A DNA stretch of 64,000 nt from positions 129,184,157-129,248,156 of the forward strand of contig NC_047089.1 in assembly GCF_902459505.1 (NCBI RefSeq), in the 5' to 3' direction. The stretch is from Geotrypetes seraphini (taxonomy: Eukaryota; Chordata; Amphibia; Gymnophiona; Dermophiidae). The translations under genes were made by a program, and so were the position numbers. Positions 42,880 to 54,819 of this stretch are shown here, one piece after another (position 1 is the first letter of the stretch; every line of letters begins with the position of its first letter). The notes beneath the pieces were generated by a model that was not told where the DNA came from, ran no database searches, and saw only the letters and a program-made list of their open reading frames with translations.

Positions 42880-43640
42880 CACCTGGGAACCGTGATCTTG
42901 GTGGTTCCCGATTGGCTGAGACTACTATGGTATGCCGACCTGGTGCAGCTCCGGCGGGGCCGGGGGGCTGAGTTTGTCTGTTACCCTCGGTCCCAGGCCT
43001 CTTTGCTCTTGTGTCTGGCTATTGAGAATGCCGCCTTGTCGGCCTGGAGCTGTTCTATTGCAGTGATAGCTGTGCTGCTTCACAGCACGAGGAAGACCAC
43101 ACGGTGGCAACCTATGCGGAAGTTTGGTGGTGCTACCGGGTTTAGGGCCCTAGCCATCAGGAGGATTATTATTCTCCCTCGGTTCTTCAGGTGCTGGAGT
43201 TTCTGCTGGTTGGCTTCAAAATAGGGCCTCGTAGTGGCTTTCCTAAAGGTTCAGATTGCAGGTTTGACCTGCCTGGTCCCTATTGCCCAGAGAGGATCTT
43301 TGGTTCTTCCAGACATGGTCCATTTACTATGGGACACGGTTCGTCTGAGGCTTTCTTTGCACTTCCCTTGTCTGACGTACAGTCTGCATTTGGTCTCCGC
43401 TCAGCCATCTTGTGAGCTTCTTGAGCAGGCATCCGTAATAGATCTCTCTCTCAGGACGGTATTCCTTTTGACTGTCATGTCAGCTTGGCTTCAGGAGGGA
43501 GGAGGGGGGGTCAGGCAGAGATCCACGGCAGTGCGACTTCAGGCAGGCAGAATATCCCTGGTGGCCATACCATGTACCCCCAACAAACATCCCGTGTACC
43601 CCATGTTGAGAAACACTGCTCTATCCCATGACTTCGGAGT
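42880..43640 (+). mobile_element. DIRS-type fossil, tyrosine-recombinase region (probably DIRS-C)
   Basis: The plus strand shows DIRS-like blocks: ILVVPDWLRLLWYADLVQL, then sequence of the recombinase N-terminal part (FLKVQIAGLTCLVPIAQRGS) near 43234-43290. Same strand as the RT part at 37231-38850. Broken, old. Confidence 0.6.
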
Positions 43641-43649
43641 TTTAGTAGC

Positions 43650-44230
43650 TGTTTATTGAGCTGCAGGTAGTCTGGTGGCTTGGGTCGCTAAACGTACAGT
43701 TCTCCTGAGTGAAGGAGGGATTTTCTTGAAAGATGCATAGGATCGCAAGGTGGACATGGTTCTGAAAAAGTAGTTTAAGGTTCTTGCTCTGGGGATCAGA
43801 GCTGCTGCAGCATCTTTCTTTGCTGCTTAGGCCAGCCAGACCAGATTGAGACTGGAGCCTTCCGTAAAGGACATCTTCCCCATCTTTTTATTGGAGGTGA
43901 ATTACATGGCAAATGCCTTATATGACCTTGGGTCATAAGCAAGTGTAGGCATATTTGGTCTCTGCTTGCAGAATTCTTTGGATCCGGTAGTAGGCAGGTG
44001 ACTTGGCTTCCAAGGTGACCTTAAACAGACTGCCCTTCAAGGGGCAAATGCTTTTCAGTAAGGGCCTGCCCTAGATGATCTTATGGCCAGTGCAATAGAT
44101 TGCCACCTTAAGTTGCTGCCAGAGAACAGGTTGTGCTGATCGTAGAAGTAATTTTCATCTTTCCCACTGTTCTTGCCAATAGAACTTGGGTTCCTTTACC
44201 CAGAGATCATTCCTGGGTTACAGATAGCGA
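43650..44230 (+). mobile_element. DIRS-type gag-like fossil
   Basis: Blocks resembling DIRS gag (SLVAWVAKRTVLLSEGG, ALGIRAAAASFFAA, NYMANALYDL) follow the recombinase piece. Gag normally precedes RT, so this is a second DIRS copy or a rearrangement. Broken, old. Confidence 0.5.
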
Positions 44231-46020
44231 TTTTAAGCTGCAATAAGCATGCAATAAGGTGCTTGCTGCAGCTTAGTAACACGGTCCTTTAGTAACTTTT
44301 GTTCAGTTCTGTGTAGTTTTATGTATTCGCAATTGGCTTAGTTTGGCGACTGAATAGAAATGCTCTCTCTTAGTTTAAACAGGATGTTAATAACTCTAGA
44401 GAATACAGGTTGTAACAAATCTTAATTGCAAGAATGTCCTGCCTTTAAAAAAAAAAAAAATCTTTAGAATTACTGACTTGTACCTATTGCAGATAAAGCT
44501 TGCAGTTGATTACTTAAGCAGTCTCCCCACCCCTGCAAGCCTCTAGGGTAGGGATAGGCAACTTTTTCTCAATTTGGGAATGCATTCTCCCTCCCCCCCC
44601 CCAAAAAAAAAAAATAAAAAAAAAAATAAAATCTTCATGTTTTGGTAGTTTCAGTGTTTAGAGCTAGCATTCATTATCACATTTTATAAATTCTTTAAAA
44701 AGTCATTTGATAATTAAATAGAACAGTTTTGGGAATGTTGATAACTAGTACTTCACAAAAAGAGAAATGAAATTTGTAAAAACAATGGACTTTTGGGGGA
44801 AAGTGTGTTTGCATTTATTCCACCATTAGAAAATGATATATTTGAAACATTTTAGAAGGGCTGATTAAATAATCTTTATTCATTTTAAAATAATTTCAAT
44901 AAGTGAAGAACTGACAATACATTTTACTTTGATTTTTTTTACATATATAAAACCAAAGATTTTGGTTATAAGGTACAGTAAAATACTATTCACAAATGCT
45001 CTAAAATTGGATCTTTTTTTAAACAGCCCTTCTAAATTAAAGAAATTAAATTAAAGGGAGGGAGGGGGAGGGTGGGAGGAATATAAGGGTTATAATCAAT
45101 TGTTATGGATGGGGACAGGGTGATTTTATAAGTTTAAAATATGTCTAAGTGGATAAATGTGTAATTTTATGTTTAAAATATGTAGTGAATTATGGAATTA
45201 TGATAAATTAATAGATACTTGAAGGATAAAGAATAGTTTGGGTGGGGTGTTATTGATCTGTAAGAATCTTGTAATATTTTAAATGTCTCTAGTATAAATG
45301 TTTTATTGTTTTGCCGCTGTACCAGTAATTACAGCTGTTTTACATTGGGCTTGTATTTTGTTTTGAGAGCTATGCACAACACTAGTTTCATCAGGAAACC
45401 TGTTATAATTTGACTTTACAAAGTTCATAACCATAAATGATTCACATAAGTGTGTGTGTGTGGGGGGTTTATTTAGTTTTTTATATGGTGAAAAATTTCA
45501 GCAATGGCATTCCAAAGTTTGAGATCTTCATTATCTGCAATTGTTTTTACTATCAATTGTTTTGTTTTGTGTTAGCTTTCTAGTTACTTCTCAAGCAGAC
45601 ACATTTCTGCCTCCAAATAGAACTGCTTTATAAGTGGACAAATTGCATCTGAAAATCCATTGCAAGATTTTAAAATTAGTATAACATTAGACAATTTGTA
45701 TACTCTGATTTTTTTGCAGTTCAGGTGACCTGAAAATTATAAATATTGAAGAACCTTGTTCTATAGTTGAAACAATGATGCTCCAAAGTTGCATTTTAAA
45801 GCTCTGGATGTCTTCTCGTGATTTTTATCATTCATTACATGTCTTTTCAGATTTGGGAAATATTTAAATATGCTGTTTTATCAATGTCATGTTTTAAAAG
45901 CTGTTTGATTTCAAAGGCTTTTATGTTACCAAATTTATAATAGCTTTTTTACAAAGTTGTGGTAGTATATCCCAATGTGGCAAATGTGACCAAACCCATA
46001 GGAATTGAATGGGTTGCATC
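44231..46020. other. AT-rich intron stretch without recognised feature
   Basis: Contains A runs (44447-44460, 44606-44628) and a short (TG)n run near 45449. No ORF of interest or terminal repeats were recognised. It could be unique intron or very old repeat. Confidence 0.35.
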
Positions 46021-46532
46021 ATATTCTTTAGCTCCAGCAGCAGATGAATCCAGAGACTAGTGGGTTATCGCACATCTACCAGCAGGTGGCGATGGAGAGA
46101 ACTGATTTGCAGATGCTCTTCTTGGATGGAACTCCGTGCCAATTAGTATTCTCTAATTTCCAGTAGGCGGATGGATGCCATTCCTCTAGCTTCTGGCTAA
46201 GGTTGAAATAGCTCTTAACTCCTATTTTCTCTTTTAGTTGAGTGTAGGGGTCTTTGGCTGAGTGGTGCCTGCTTTAGGGGCTACATCTGGGCATCCTCAG
46301 TACCTTCCGCCCCCACCTGCAGTTAAGGGGTTTGAGTCTCTGCCTGATTTTTCTTCTTTCACATGTGGGGAAAAAAAATCTTGGTAAGGCAGTTGCTGAT
46401 CTATCATTCCCTAAATGACTTCAACCACCAGTGTTGACAGGAGTTGCATTCATCTGCTGTCAGACCAGGGCTGCATAAGTGGTGTGTTTCCCTTTAAAAG
46501 TTTTTTATTACCGTTGGGATTTTTTTTCATTT

Positions 46533-46669
46533 GGGTTTTCAGGATTTCCCCAATGAATATGCATTGAAAGCAGTACATGTAAATAAATCTCATGTATATT
46601 CATTGGGGAAATCCTGAAAACCTGACTGGAATACAGCTCTCGAGGACCAAACTTCCCTACCCCTGCTCC
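46533..46669. mobile_element. Partial foldback hAT MITE (CAGGGGTGTCAAAG family)
   Basis: Contains GGGTTTTCAGGATTTCCCCA, the palindromic core and the right end to CCCTACCCCTG. The left end is missing. Same family as 4847-5038. Confidence 0.65.
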
Positions 46670-48240
46670 AGAGCCAAAGGGGCCAGGGAAGGTACTCTAT
46701 TTACTTTGTGGTGCCCAAGAAAGGGGGGGGGGGTCAGTCAGGCCCATTTTAGGTCTTAAGAGGGTCAATCAGTTACTCAATGTTGGTCACTTCCAGATGG
46801 AAATGATGAGATCAGTCATTGCAGCAGTTTAACTGGGAGAATTCCTCACACTTAATGAAGCACTCGATCTTAATGAAGCGTACCTGCACATTCCCCATCT
46901 GGCCTCCGCATCAGCGCTATCTTCGGTTTGCCATTATCGGGCAGCATTTTCATTTTTGGGTGATGCCTTTCAGCCTTGTGATGGCTCCACTACTTGGATG
47001 ATTGGTTAATTTGGGTGGCTTCTCATCAAGAATATCAGGTAACCCAAAGAGTGATTTCTCTTCACTCTAGGGGTTGGGTCATCAAATTTCCTAAAGAGTT
47101 CTCTGGTACCCTCTCAATCGTTAGAATATCTGGGAGTCCAATTTGATACGGCCAAGGGGAAAGTTGGGTTTTTTTTTTGTTTTGTTTTTTTTAAAAAAAT
47201 TTTTCCTTCTTCCCAAATGCAGGGGTGAAAAGTTGCAGTCTCAAATTAGTCTCCCCTGGGGCTGAGAATTTGGGATTATGTGCAAGTTCTCGGTTCTATG
47301 GTAGCGGCTCTGGAAGTAATACTTTTGAGCTTGATTTAACATGAAACCGTTGCAAATCTCTCTGGTCCAGATGATCGCCTGTATCTCAGGTTTACAATCA
47401 CCGAATTTGATGGACACCAAGTCTCTCAGCATGTGGCCTTCTATACGGGTTTTCCCCCCCCGGCCGATGATGGGCAGAGTGTTGTATCGCATTGCTTGCT
47501 TCCCAAGAACAGTAGTCTTGGTTGCCCCTGACTGGCCACACTGTCCGTGGTATGTGAATCTGATGGTGCTAACTATGGATGATCCATTACAGTTTCCAGT
47601 AATGCTGGACTTACACAGGATCCAATACGGATGGATCCCTCCCGCTTTGGTCTTATGGCCTAGCTATTGAAAGGTTGCAGCTGAGGCGGAAGGGGTATTC
47701 TGAGCAGGTTATTTCTGCTCTTTTCCAGGTGAAAGATCTATGTTCGTGGCTATGTTCTGGGTATTGTGAGTTTTCAATTCTTGGTGTAGTCAACAAGGCG
47801 TATCAGTTTCAGTCTTCCCTGTCTCGCATTCTCTCCTTCTTGCAGGATTACGTGTCCAAAGGACTGGAGTATAATTCCCTTAAGGTACAAGTGGATGCCA
47901 TTGCTTGTTACAGAGGCGGGGTGTCTTGCTCTTCTATGGCTTCTCAGTCAGATGTGGTTCGTTTTCTAAAGGAGGTTCAACATCTTCACTGCCTATGAAG
48001 AAGCCCTGGACTGGAATCTCAAATTAGTACTTCGTATTTTGCAAAGATCTCCCTTCAAACCTTTGCATTAAGCAACGCTCAAGGATGTTACCTTGAAAAC
48101 GGTTTTTCTGGTAGCCATGGCGTCAGCTTGAAGGGTGTCTGATTTGCAAGCGCTATTCTGCAGAGATCCATTCTTACGTTTCACAGAATCAGGGGTCTCG
48201 GTTCGAACAGTGCCTTCCTTTCTTCCTAGGGTAGTTTTGA

Positions 48241-49070
48241 CCTTTCATTTATTTTTATTTATTTATTATTTTATTTATTTTATTTATTTATTTATTTATT
48301 TAGATTTATATTCCGTTCTCCCAGTAGCTCAGAACGGTCTACAAGTAAACATACACAGTAGAAGTAGTTAGGCAAATAAATGTGCAATAGGTTTAGATGC
48401 TTGGACATACAAGATTGAGCAGTATTTATCAGGCTACAGACAATTTTTCGGAGTATAGACAATTTATCAGAGTACAGACTAAGAGAGGACTATACTGAAA
48501 TTTAGGAGAAGTTAAATAGGGGAGAGAAGAGAGAGGTGGGGTTTAAGGGGGGGTGTAGACTGAGGGAGACCTTAGTTGAAGAGGAGGGTCTTTACCATTT
48601 TACGGAATGTCAATAAAGAGTTCTGTTGCCTGAGTTGGGGGGGGAGTTTATTCCAGAGATGTGGGATGAAGTGGCTGTAGGATCGTTTGCGGGCAGTTTC
48701 TGAGAGGAGGGACCTTCCAGGGGGAATGCATAGGCGTATTTCCGATTTTGAGCGGAGGGTGCGAGTGGGGGTGTAGATGGGAAGCTTAGATTTTATGTAG
48801 GAGGGGGTGGTGGCATAAATTCTCTTGTTGGCTACTGCTAGGGCCTTGAAAGCACAGCGCTGGCTAATTGGGAGCCAGTGTTCAGCGCAGAGTGCTGGGG
48901 AGACGGGATCATGGTAGTTGAGGTTGTGTAGGAGGCGGATAGCTGCATTTTGGACACGTTGGAGGCGTTTGAGATTATTTTTGGTTAGTCCATTGAATAG
49001 GGAGTTACAGTAGTCCATTCTGGAGAGGACATATGCGTAGAGGAGTCGGTCTTTCTTCCTTCCGGGAGGA
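48241..49070 (-). mobile_element. L2-like LINE 3' end with (TTTA)n tail
   Basis: The minus-strand frame (within 49132-48572) reads LLYAYVLSRMDYCNSLFNGL, LQRVQNAAIRLLHNL, EHWLPISQRCAFKALA, then SYSHFIPHLWNKLPPQLRQQ and FRKMVKTLLF. This is the post-RT domain of the L2 group. The tail on the minus strand reads GACCGTTCTGAGCTACTGGG then (TAAA)n at 48302-48242. It is a different subfamily from the (TTA)n-tailed copies. Inserted in DIRS-B. Confidence 0.85.
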
Positions 49071-51184
49071 GGACTGTGGGTCTCAATTTCGTTCCTTGCG
49101 ATTGCTCGATGTTCATAGAAATGCTCATGCACTGTTGTCGATTACTAATGACCTTAGATGTTCGGATGACCTTTTTGTCTTTGTCTTGTTCTCAGGATGC
49201 AACAAGGATATGACGGCATCCAAGGTGTCGGTAGCATGATGGATCAGGAACTATTGCTTCTGCTTCTACTTGTTGGCGGACAAGTAGTTGCTGGCAGATC
49301 TTCATGCTCACTTGACCAGAGCGTTAGCTACTTAATGGGCTGAGTCCAGGGGATTCTCTGTAGAAAAGATTTGTAGAGCAGCGATATGATCATCCTCTAA
49401 CAGTGTTCTTCAACTGCCGATCTGCAGAAAATTCCTGCTGGTCTGTGCAGGGCTGTCGAGACAGACGCGGTTAAATTTCCTGCCGACTGCAGTGGTGTTG
49501 GCGGAATGCTGCTGTGTCCGCCCAGCCTTGGGCAATCAAGACAGGCTGCCGACGTCGGGACCTTCCCTCTGAGTCTTGCCTATGTGAAAACAGGAAATTG
49601 AAACAAAATAGGCGGGACTCAGAGAGGGAAGGTCCTGACGTCAGCAGCCTGTCTTCATCGCCGCCCCTGCTAGGTTGCCAAAGAGGGCTGCGGGGAAGCT
49701 GCAGGCGTAACGGCAAGAGGTGCAGGTGGAAGGGAAATGGTCAGCGTGCGCGGGGCCAGTGTGTGGATTGGAGCTATCGGCAGCGTCTGGGCTGAGTCCG
49801 CCCACGTGCGGGATGCTGTTGAGAAGGTGCCTCTAGGTGCACTGGGTTGAGCCCATGTGGCTGCGGGGTCGTGCCGTGTTCGTTGGCTGCCACTGGGTTG
49901 TTGACAGCGTCCACGGGTGAGCGAGTGGTGTGGCAGTGGCCCTGAGCTTTCCTGTCTGCGAGCCGCTCACTCATGGAGACTCGACGGCAGGGCGGCGGGT
50001 GAGGCCTCGGGCTTATCTTGGGCGGCAGGGCCTGCAGTGCAACGCTGTTTGTGCTGGCTTGGGGGGGCTGCGAATGTGCAGGGCGCGTGGCAGCAAGATC
50101 ATGGGGAGCCTTTGACAGTGGCCGTCTCCCCTCAGCTCTTGTACTTGCCAGAGCAGTGATTCACTTTGGCATCTTCCTCTTTCCTCAGAGGCAGCAACAG
50201 ACCCAAGGCTGTCTAAGTAAATCGCTGCTGCAGGCAAGTACTGAGAGCTGCTGGAAGGGGAGGAAGCCACTGTTGGAGGCTGGGAAGCTGCTGGATAAAG
50301 GGAGAGTTGCTACTGGACCTGGAGGGAGGTAGAAGGAGGGGAGGAGGGAAAGGGATGGGAAGAGTTACTGTTGGATAAAGGGAGGAGGGAAGGGAGAAGG
50401 AAAAAAAGGAAGGAAACAGCTGGCAGGGAGATTACAGGAGGGGAAGGGGGTTGGGGGTCAGGGTGGAATGGAGAGATCAGATGAGGGAAAGGGGAGAGAC
50501 AGAGGAATGAGAAAGTAGAGAGAGATTGATGCTGGAAAGGGGATCAGGAGAGAAATGAGAGAGGGATAAAGATGCTTAGATCTGGTGTAGGAGAGAGAAA
50601 AATGAAGAAAGCAGTGAAGCTGGAATGAATGATGTAAAAAGGAGAGAGGAGGCACATGCTGTATGGAAAGAGGAGAGAGACATAGAAAAGTCAGATACAT
50701 ATGGAAGTGGGAGAGGGCAGATAGTGGATGGACAGATGCTGAATTGAAGAGACAGGGCAGATGCTGGAAGGAAAAGAGTGAAAAGATGATGAAACCAGAG
50801 ACAACAAAAGGTAGAAAAAATAATTTTATTTCTATTTTGTCATTAGAATATATCAGATTTGAAATATATACCCTGCTAGAGATATAACTGGGGACTGCAA
50901 AGCCCAGGCAGTGCTTAGGGTGCTCTCTGACCAGGGGGCACTCCCCTAACACTAGTCCTATCATATGTGACTGGTGTCTAAGGGAAGAGCCAGAGATGAA
51001 CGTATCCTGAGGACGAAGGAGTGGCTACAGGGATGGTGCCGGGATATGAACTTCGGATTCCTAAACCATGGGGAAGCGCTACAAGACTTCAGGGACCAGA
51101 CGGATTCCATCTGACCAGTAGGGGTAAGAACGTCTTCGGACACCGACTAGCCCGCTTGCTTCACAGGGCTTTAAACTAGATAAG

Positions 51185-54100
51185 TTGGGGGAGGGTACCC
51201 ATTCACATATTAGTGCAGAAAGGAATTATCTGGATGAGGTGAGTCGAAACTCCACTTCCATGTCCAAGGTAAGTACCCACATTGCAAACAATTCTTTAGG
51301 AGTCACACCGACTCGGGTAGGATACGCCTCACAGGGACTTAGCAAACACAAGATATGGAAGGCCATGTATGTCAATGCACACAGTTTAGGTAACAAAATT
51401 CTAGAATTGGAGGCTGAAATAAGGAATGCCGACCTAGATGTGGTGGCAATATCTGAAACTTGGTTCACGGACTCACATGGGTGGGATATGGCTATACCGT
51501 AGAATTGGAGGCTGAAATAAGGAATGCCGACCTAGATGTGGTGGCAATATCTGAAACTTGGTTCACGGACTCACATGGGTGGGATATGGCTATACCGGGC
51601 TACAATCTACTAAGTCAGGACAGAGAGAACAGATTAGGAGGGGGGGTAGCTCTATACATTAAAGAGGACATCAAAACCACCAAGATCACAGATGTCAAGT
51701 ACACCGGGGAGTCCCTCTGGGTAAACCTGGCAAGAAGCAGAGAAAAATGCCTGTATCTAGTTGTGGTATACAGACCCCCCAAGACAACTGGAAGACATGG
51801 ATGCAGAATTAATTGAAGACATAGAGAATATCACTCTACGAGGAGAAGCTGTACTGCTAGGGGACTTCAATATGCCTGATGCAGACTGGAACTCATTTTC
51901 AGTGACAACCAGCGGTAGCAGGAGGCTCTTAACCTCCATAAAGGGAGCACGTCTCAAACAAATGGTAACGGAGCCCACTAGAGCCCAGGCGATCCTCGAC
52001 CTGGTACTCACCAACGGGGAAAGCCTGTCAGAGGTCTCAGTAGGAGATACGCTAGCCTCCAGCGACCACAACATAGTATGGTTCAACCTTAGGAAAGGCT
52101 TCCCTAGATCAAACACGAAAACAAAGGTACTCAATTTCCGGGGCACAGACTTCGCACGCATGGGAGATTTCGTCCATCGGACACTGCAGGACCAAGCGGA
52201 GACCGATGATGTAGAAGCTAAGTGGTTAACACTGAAATCAACCATACATGAAGCAACTAGCCGCTTCATAAAATCAGTAAATAAACGACAAAGAAACAAT
52301 AAACCCCAATGGTTCACCGCGGAGATCTCGCACCTCATTAAGGAGAAGAAAAAAGCGTTTCTCTCCTACAAGCGCACGGAGAAAAGAGAGGCAAAGGTAG
52401 AATATAGGACCAGGTCTACAGCAGTCAAAATGGCAGTTAGGGAGGCAAAACTTCGAGTGGAAGAAATTCTGGCAAAAAACATTAAAAAGGGGGATAAATC
52501 CTTCTTCAGGTATATTAGTGACAGAAAAAGGAACACAGGCGGGATAGTACGCCTTAGAAGACCGGATGGAAGTTATGTGGAAGCAGATTCTGATAAAGCC
52601 GAACTACTGAATGAATACTTTTGCTCAGTCTTCACCTGTGAGGCACCGGGACACGGTCCGCAGTTGAAGGCAACACAAAGCACAGAAGACCCGTTTCAGA
52701 ATTTTGAGTTCACACCAGGTGAAGTTTACAGTGAACTGGCAAGACTCAAGGTGAACAAAGCCATGGAACCAGACAATTTGCACCCAAGAGTTCTCAGAGA
52801 ATTGAGCGATGTCCTGGCGAAACCGTTGGCTGAGCTATTCAATCTGTCCCTAAGTAAGGGGAAAGATCCCCTGGACTGGAAATTAGCTAATGTCGTTCCT
52901 CTGCATAAAAAGGGTTGCAGGGCAGAGGCTGCGAATTATAAACCGGTGAGTCTCACATCAATAGTGTGCAAACTCATGGAAACACTAATTAAAAGCAAAT
53001 TGGACACCATCTTGAATGAAGGGAATCTTCGGGATCCCAGTCAGCATGGATTCACCAAGGGTAGGTCCTGCCAATCCAATCTCAACAGCTTCTTTGACTG
53101 GGTAACAAGAAAGTTGGACTTGGGAGAGTCTTTAGACGTCGTGTACCCTGAATTCAGTAAAGCTTTTGACAGTGTCCCACACTGCAGGCTGCTAAGCAAG
53201 ATTGAATCGATGGGGTTAGGAGAGACACTAACTGCATGGGTCAATGATTGGCTGAGTGGTAGACTTCAGAGGGTGGTGGTTAATGGTACCCTCTCTAAAA
53301 CATCGGAGGTGACCAGTGGAGTGCCGCAGGGCTCGGTCCTGGGTCCACTCCTTTTCAACATATTCATAGAGGATCTGACTCAAGGGCTTCAAGGTAAAAT
53401 AACACTATTTGCCGATGACGCCAAACTATGAAATATAGTAAGTGAATGCAGTTTACAGAATTATATGGCGCAGGACCTGCTTACATTGGAAAGTTGGTCC
53501 TCAACCTGGCAGCTAGGCTTCAATGCTAAGAAATGTATGGTCATGCACCTCGGAAGCGGAAATCCATGCAGGACGTACTTCTTGAACGGAGAAACTTTAA
53601 CTAGGACTTCAGCAGAACGAGATTTAGGAGTAATCATCAGTGCAGACATGAAAACTGCCACTCAAGTGGAGAAGGCTTCATCTAAGGCAAGGCAGATATT
53701 GGGTTGTATCAATAGAAGTGTCGTTAGCCGAAAGCCTGAAGTCATAATGCCATTGTACAGGGCCATGGTGAGACCTCATCTGGAGTACTGTGTGCAATTC
53801 TGGAGGCCACATTACAGTAAAGATGTGCGCAGAATTGAATCGGTTCAGCGGACGGCCACCAGGATGATCTCGGGGCTCAAGGGTCTCTCGTACAAAGAGA
53901 GATTGAACAAATTGCAGCTCTACACTCAAACGTAGGGAGAGGGGAGACATGATCGAAACATTTAAGTACCTCACAGGACGTGTCGAAGTGGAAGATGATA
54001 TTTTCTTTCTCAAGGGACCCTCGGCCACAAGAGGGCACCCGCTCAAACTCAGGGGCGGAAAATTTCATGGTGACACCAGAAAGTATTTCTTCACAGAGAG

Positions 54101-54212
54101 AGTGGTTGATCATTGGAACAAGCTTCCAGTGCAGGTGATCGAGGCAGACAGCATGCCAGACTTTAAGAATAAATGGGATACCCATGTGGGATCCCTACGA
54201 GGGTCAAGATAA
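51185..54212 (+). CDS. CR1-type ORF2, endonuclease plus RT (interrupted)
   Basis: Endonuclease blocks: YVNAHSLGNKILELEAEI, VVAISETWFTDSHGW, AVLLGDFNMPDADWN and LASSDHNIVWF with an intact SDH. RT blocks: NYKPVSLTSIVCKLME, SQHGFTKGRSCQSNL, YPEFSKAFDSVP, PQGSVLGPLLFN and LFADDAKL. The C-terminal domain contains MPLYRAMVRPHLEYCVQFW and RRERGDMIETFKYL. Lesions: a perfect 98-bp tandem duplication (51402-51597) shifts the frame; a shift at the C run near 51775; TGA 53429-53431 in place of tryptophan after FADDAKL; a shift near 53925. No ATG at the frame opening. The 556-residue frame 51761-53431 covers most of the enzyme. Confidence 0.88.
51402..51597 (+). repeat. Perfect 98-bp tandem duplication inside CR1-B ORF2
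   Basis: 51402-51499 and 51500-51597 are identical, starting TAGAATTGGAGGCTGAAATA and ending GATATGGCTATACCG. The unit encodes the ISETWF endonuclease block. Identity of the copies means the duplication is recent. Confidence 0.97.
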
Positions 54213-54446
54213 GGCAATTGGGTCATTAGGGCATAGACAGAGGGTGGGTAAGCAGAGTGGGCAGACTTGATGGGCTGTAGCCCTTTTCTGCCGTCATCTT
54301 CTATGTTTCTAGTCTGTTAGCATGATATTTCTGTGTAGCATTCTGTAATAACTTAGCTTGTTCAGTTTTCTTGATAGTAGAGGGGATATAATAATAATAA
54401 TAATAATTTTATTTTTTATATACTGCCATACCCGGTGAGTTCTAGG

Positions 54447-54695
54447 CGGTTTACATCAATTAGAATAGGATCTACTTTTTCAAGCAGATTTACAAACAAA
54501 TAAACAATTAAGTAACAAGATAATTACATCAATTTACATCGGTTTACATCAATTAGAATAGGATCTACTTTTTCAAGCAGATTTACAAACAAATAAACAA
54601 TTAAGTAACAAGATAATTACATCAATTTACATCGGTTTATATCAATTAGAATAGGATCTACTTTTTCAAGCAGATTTACAAACAAACAATTAAGT
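54447..54695 (-). repeat. 93-bp tandem repeat near the L2-like LINE 3' end
   Basis: Units start CGGTTTACATCAATTAGAAT at 54447, 54540 and (with one change) 54633. The third unit is partial. Probably a duplication within the 3' UTR; only one unit is evident in the copies at 1341 and 23840. Confidence 0.9.
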
Positions 54696-54819
54696 AACAA
54701 GTAAATACCGAAATTGACAGAGGATGGAGGGAGGTTGTAGAAGAAAGGGAAGAGAGAAGCTATAAAGGGGGTAGAGAGTTGAGGGGGTGGGGGAGGAGAA
54801 ATGAGAGCGGGTAGGGCCG

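Larger units (their letters stand above)
50960..54311 (+). mobile_element. CR1-type LINE (CR1-B), 5' truncated
   Basis: It begins within the ORF1 esterase C-terminus (WLQGWCRDMNFGFLNHGEAL ... RLLHRALN, stop 51178-51180), followed by ORF2 (51185-54212) and a 3' end GGGCTGTAGCCCTTTTCTGC, then TTCTATGTTTCTA at 54299-54311. It is a different subfamily from CR1-A, with the same tail as the fragment at 3258-3440. Few lesions, so young. It lies inside a hAT element. Confidence 0.88.

Noticed and set aside
50458-50964. 168-residue minus-strand frame
   Set aside because: Ser/Pro/Phe-rich translation of AG-rich hAT interior; no motif.
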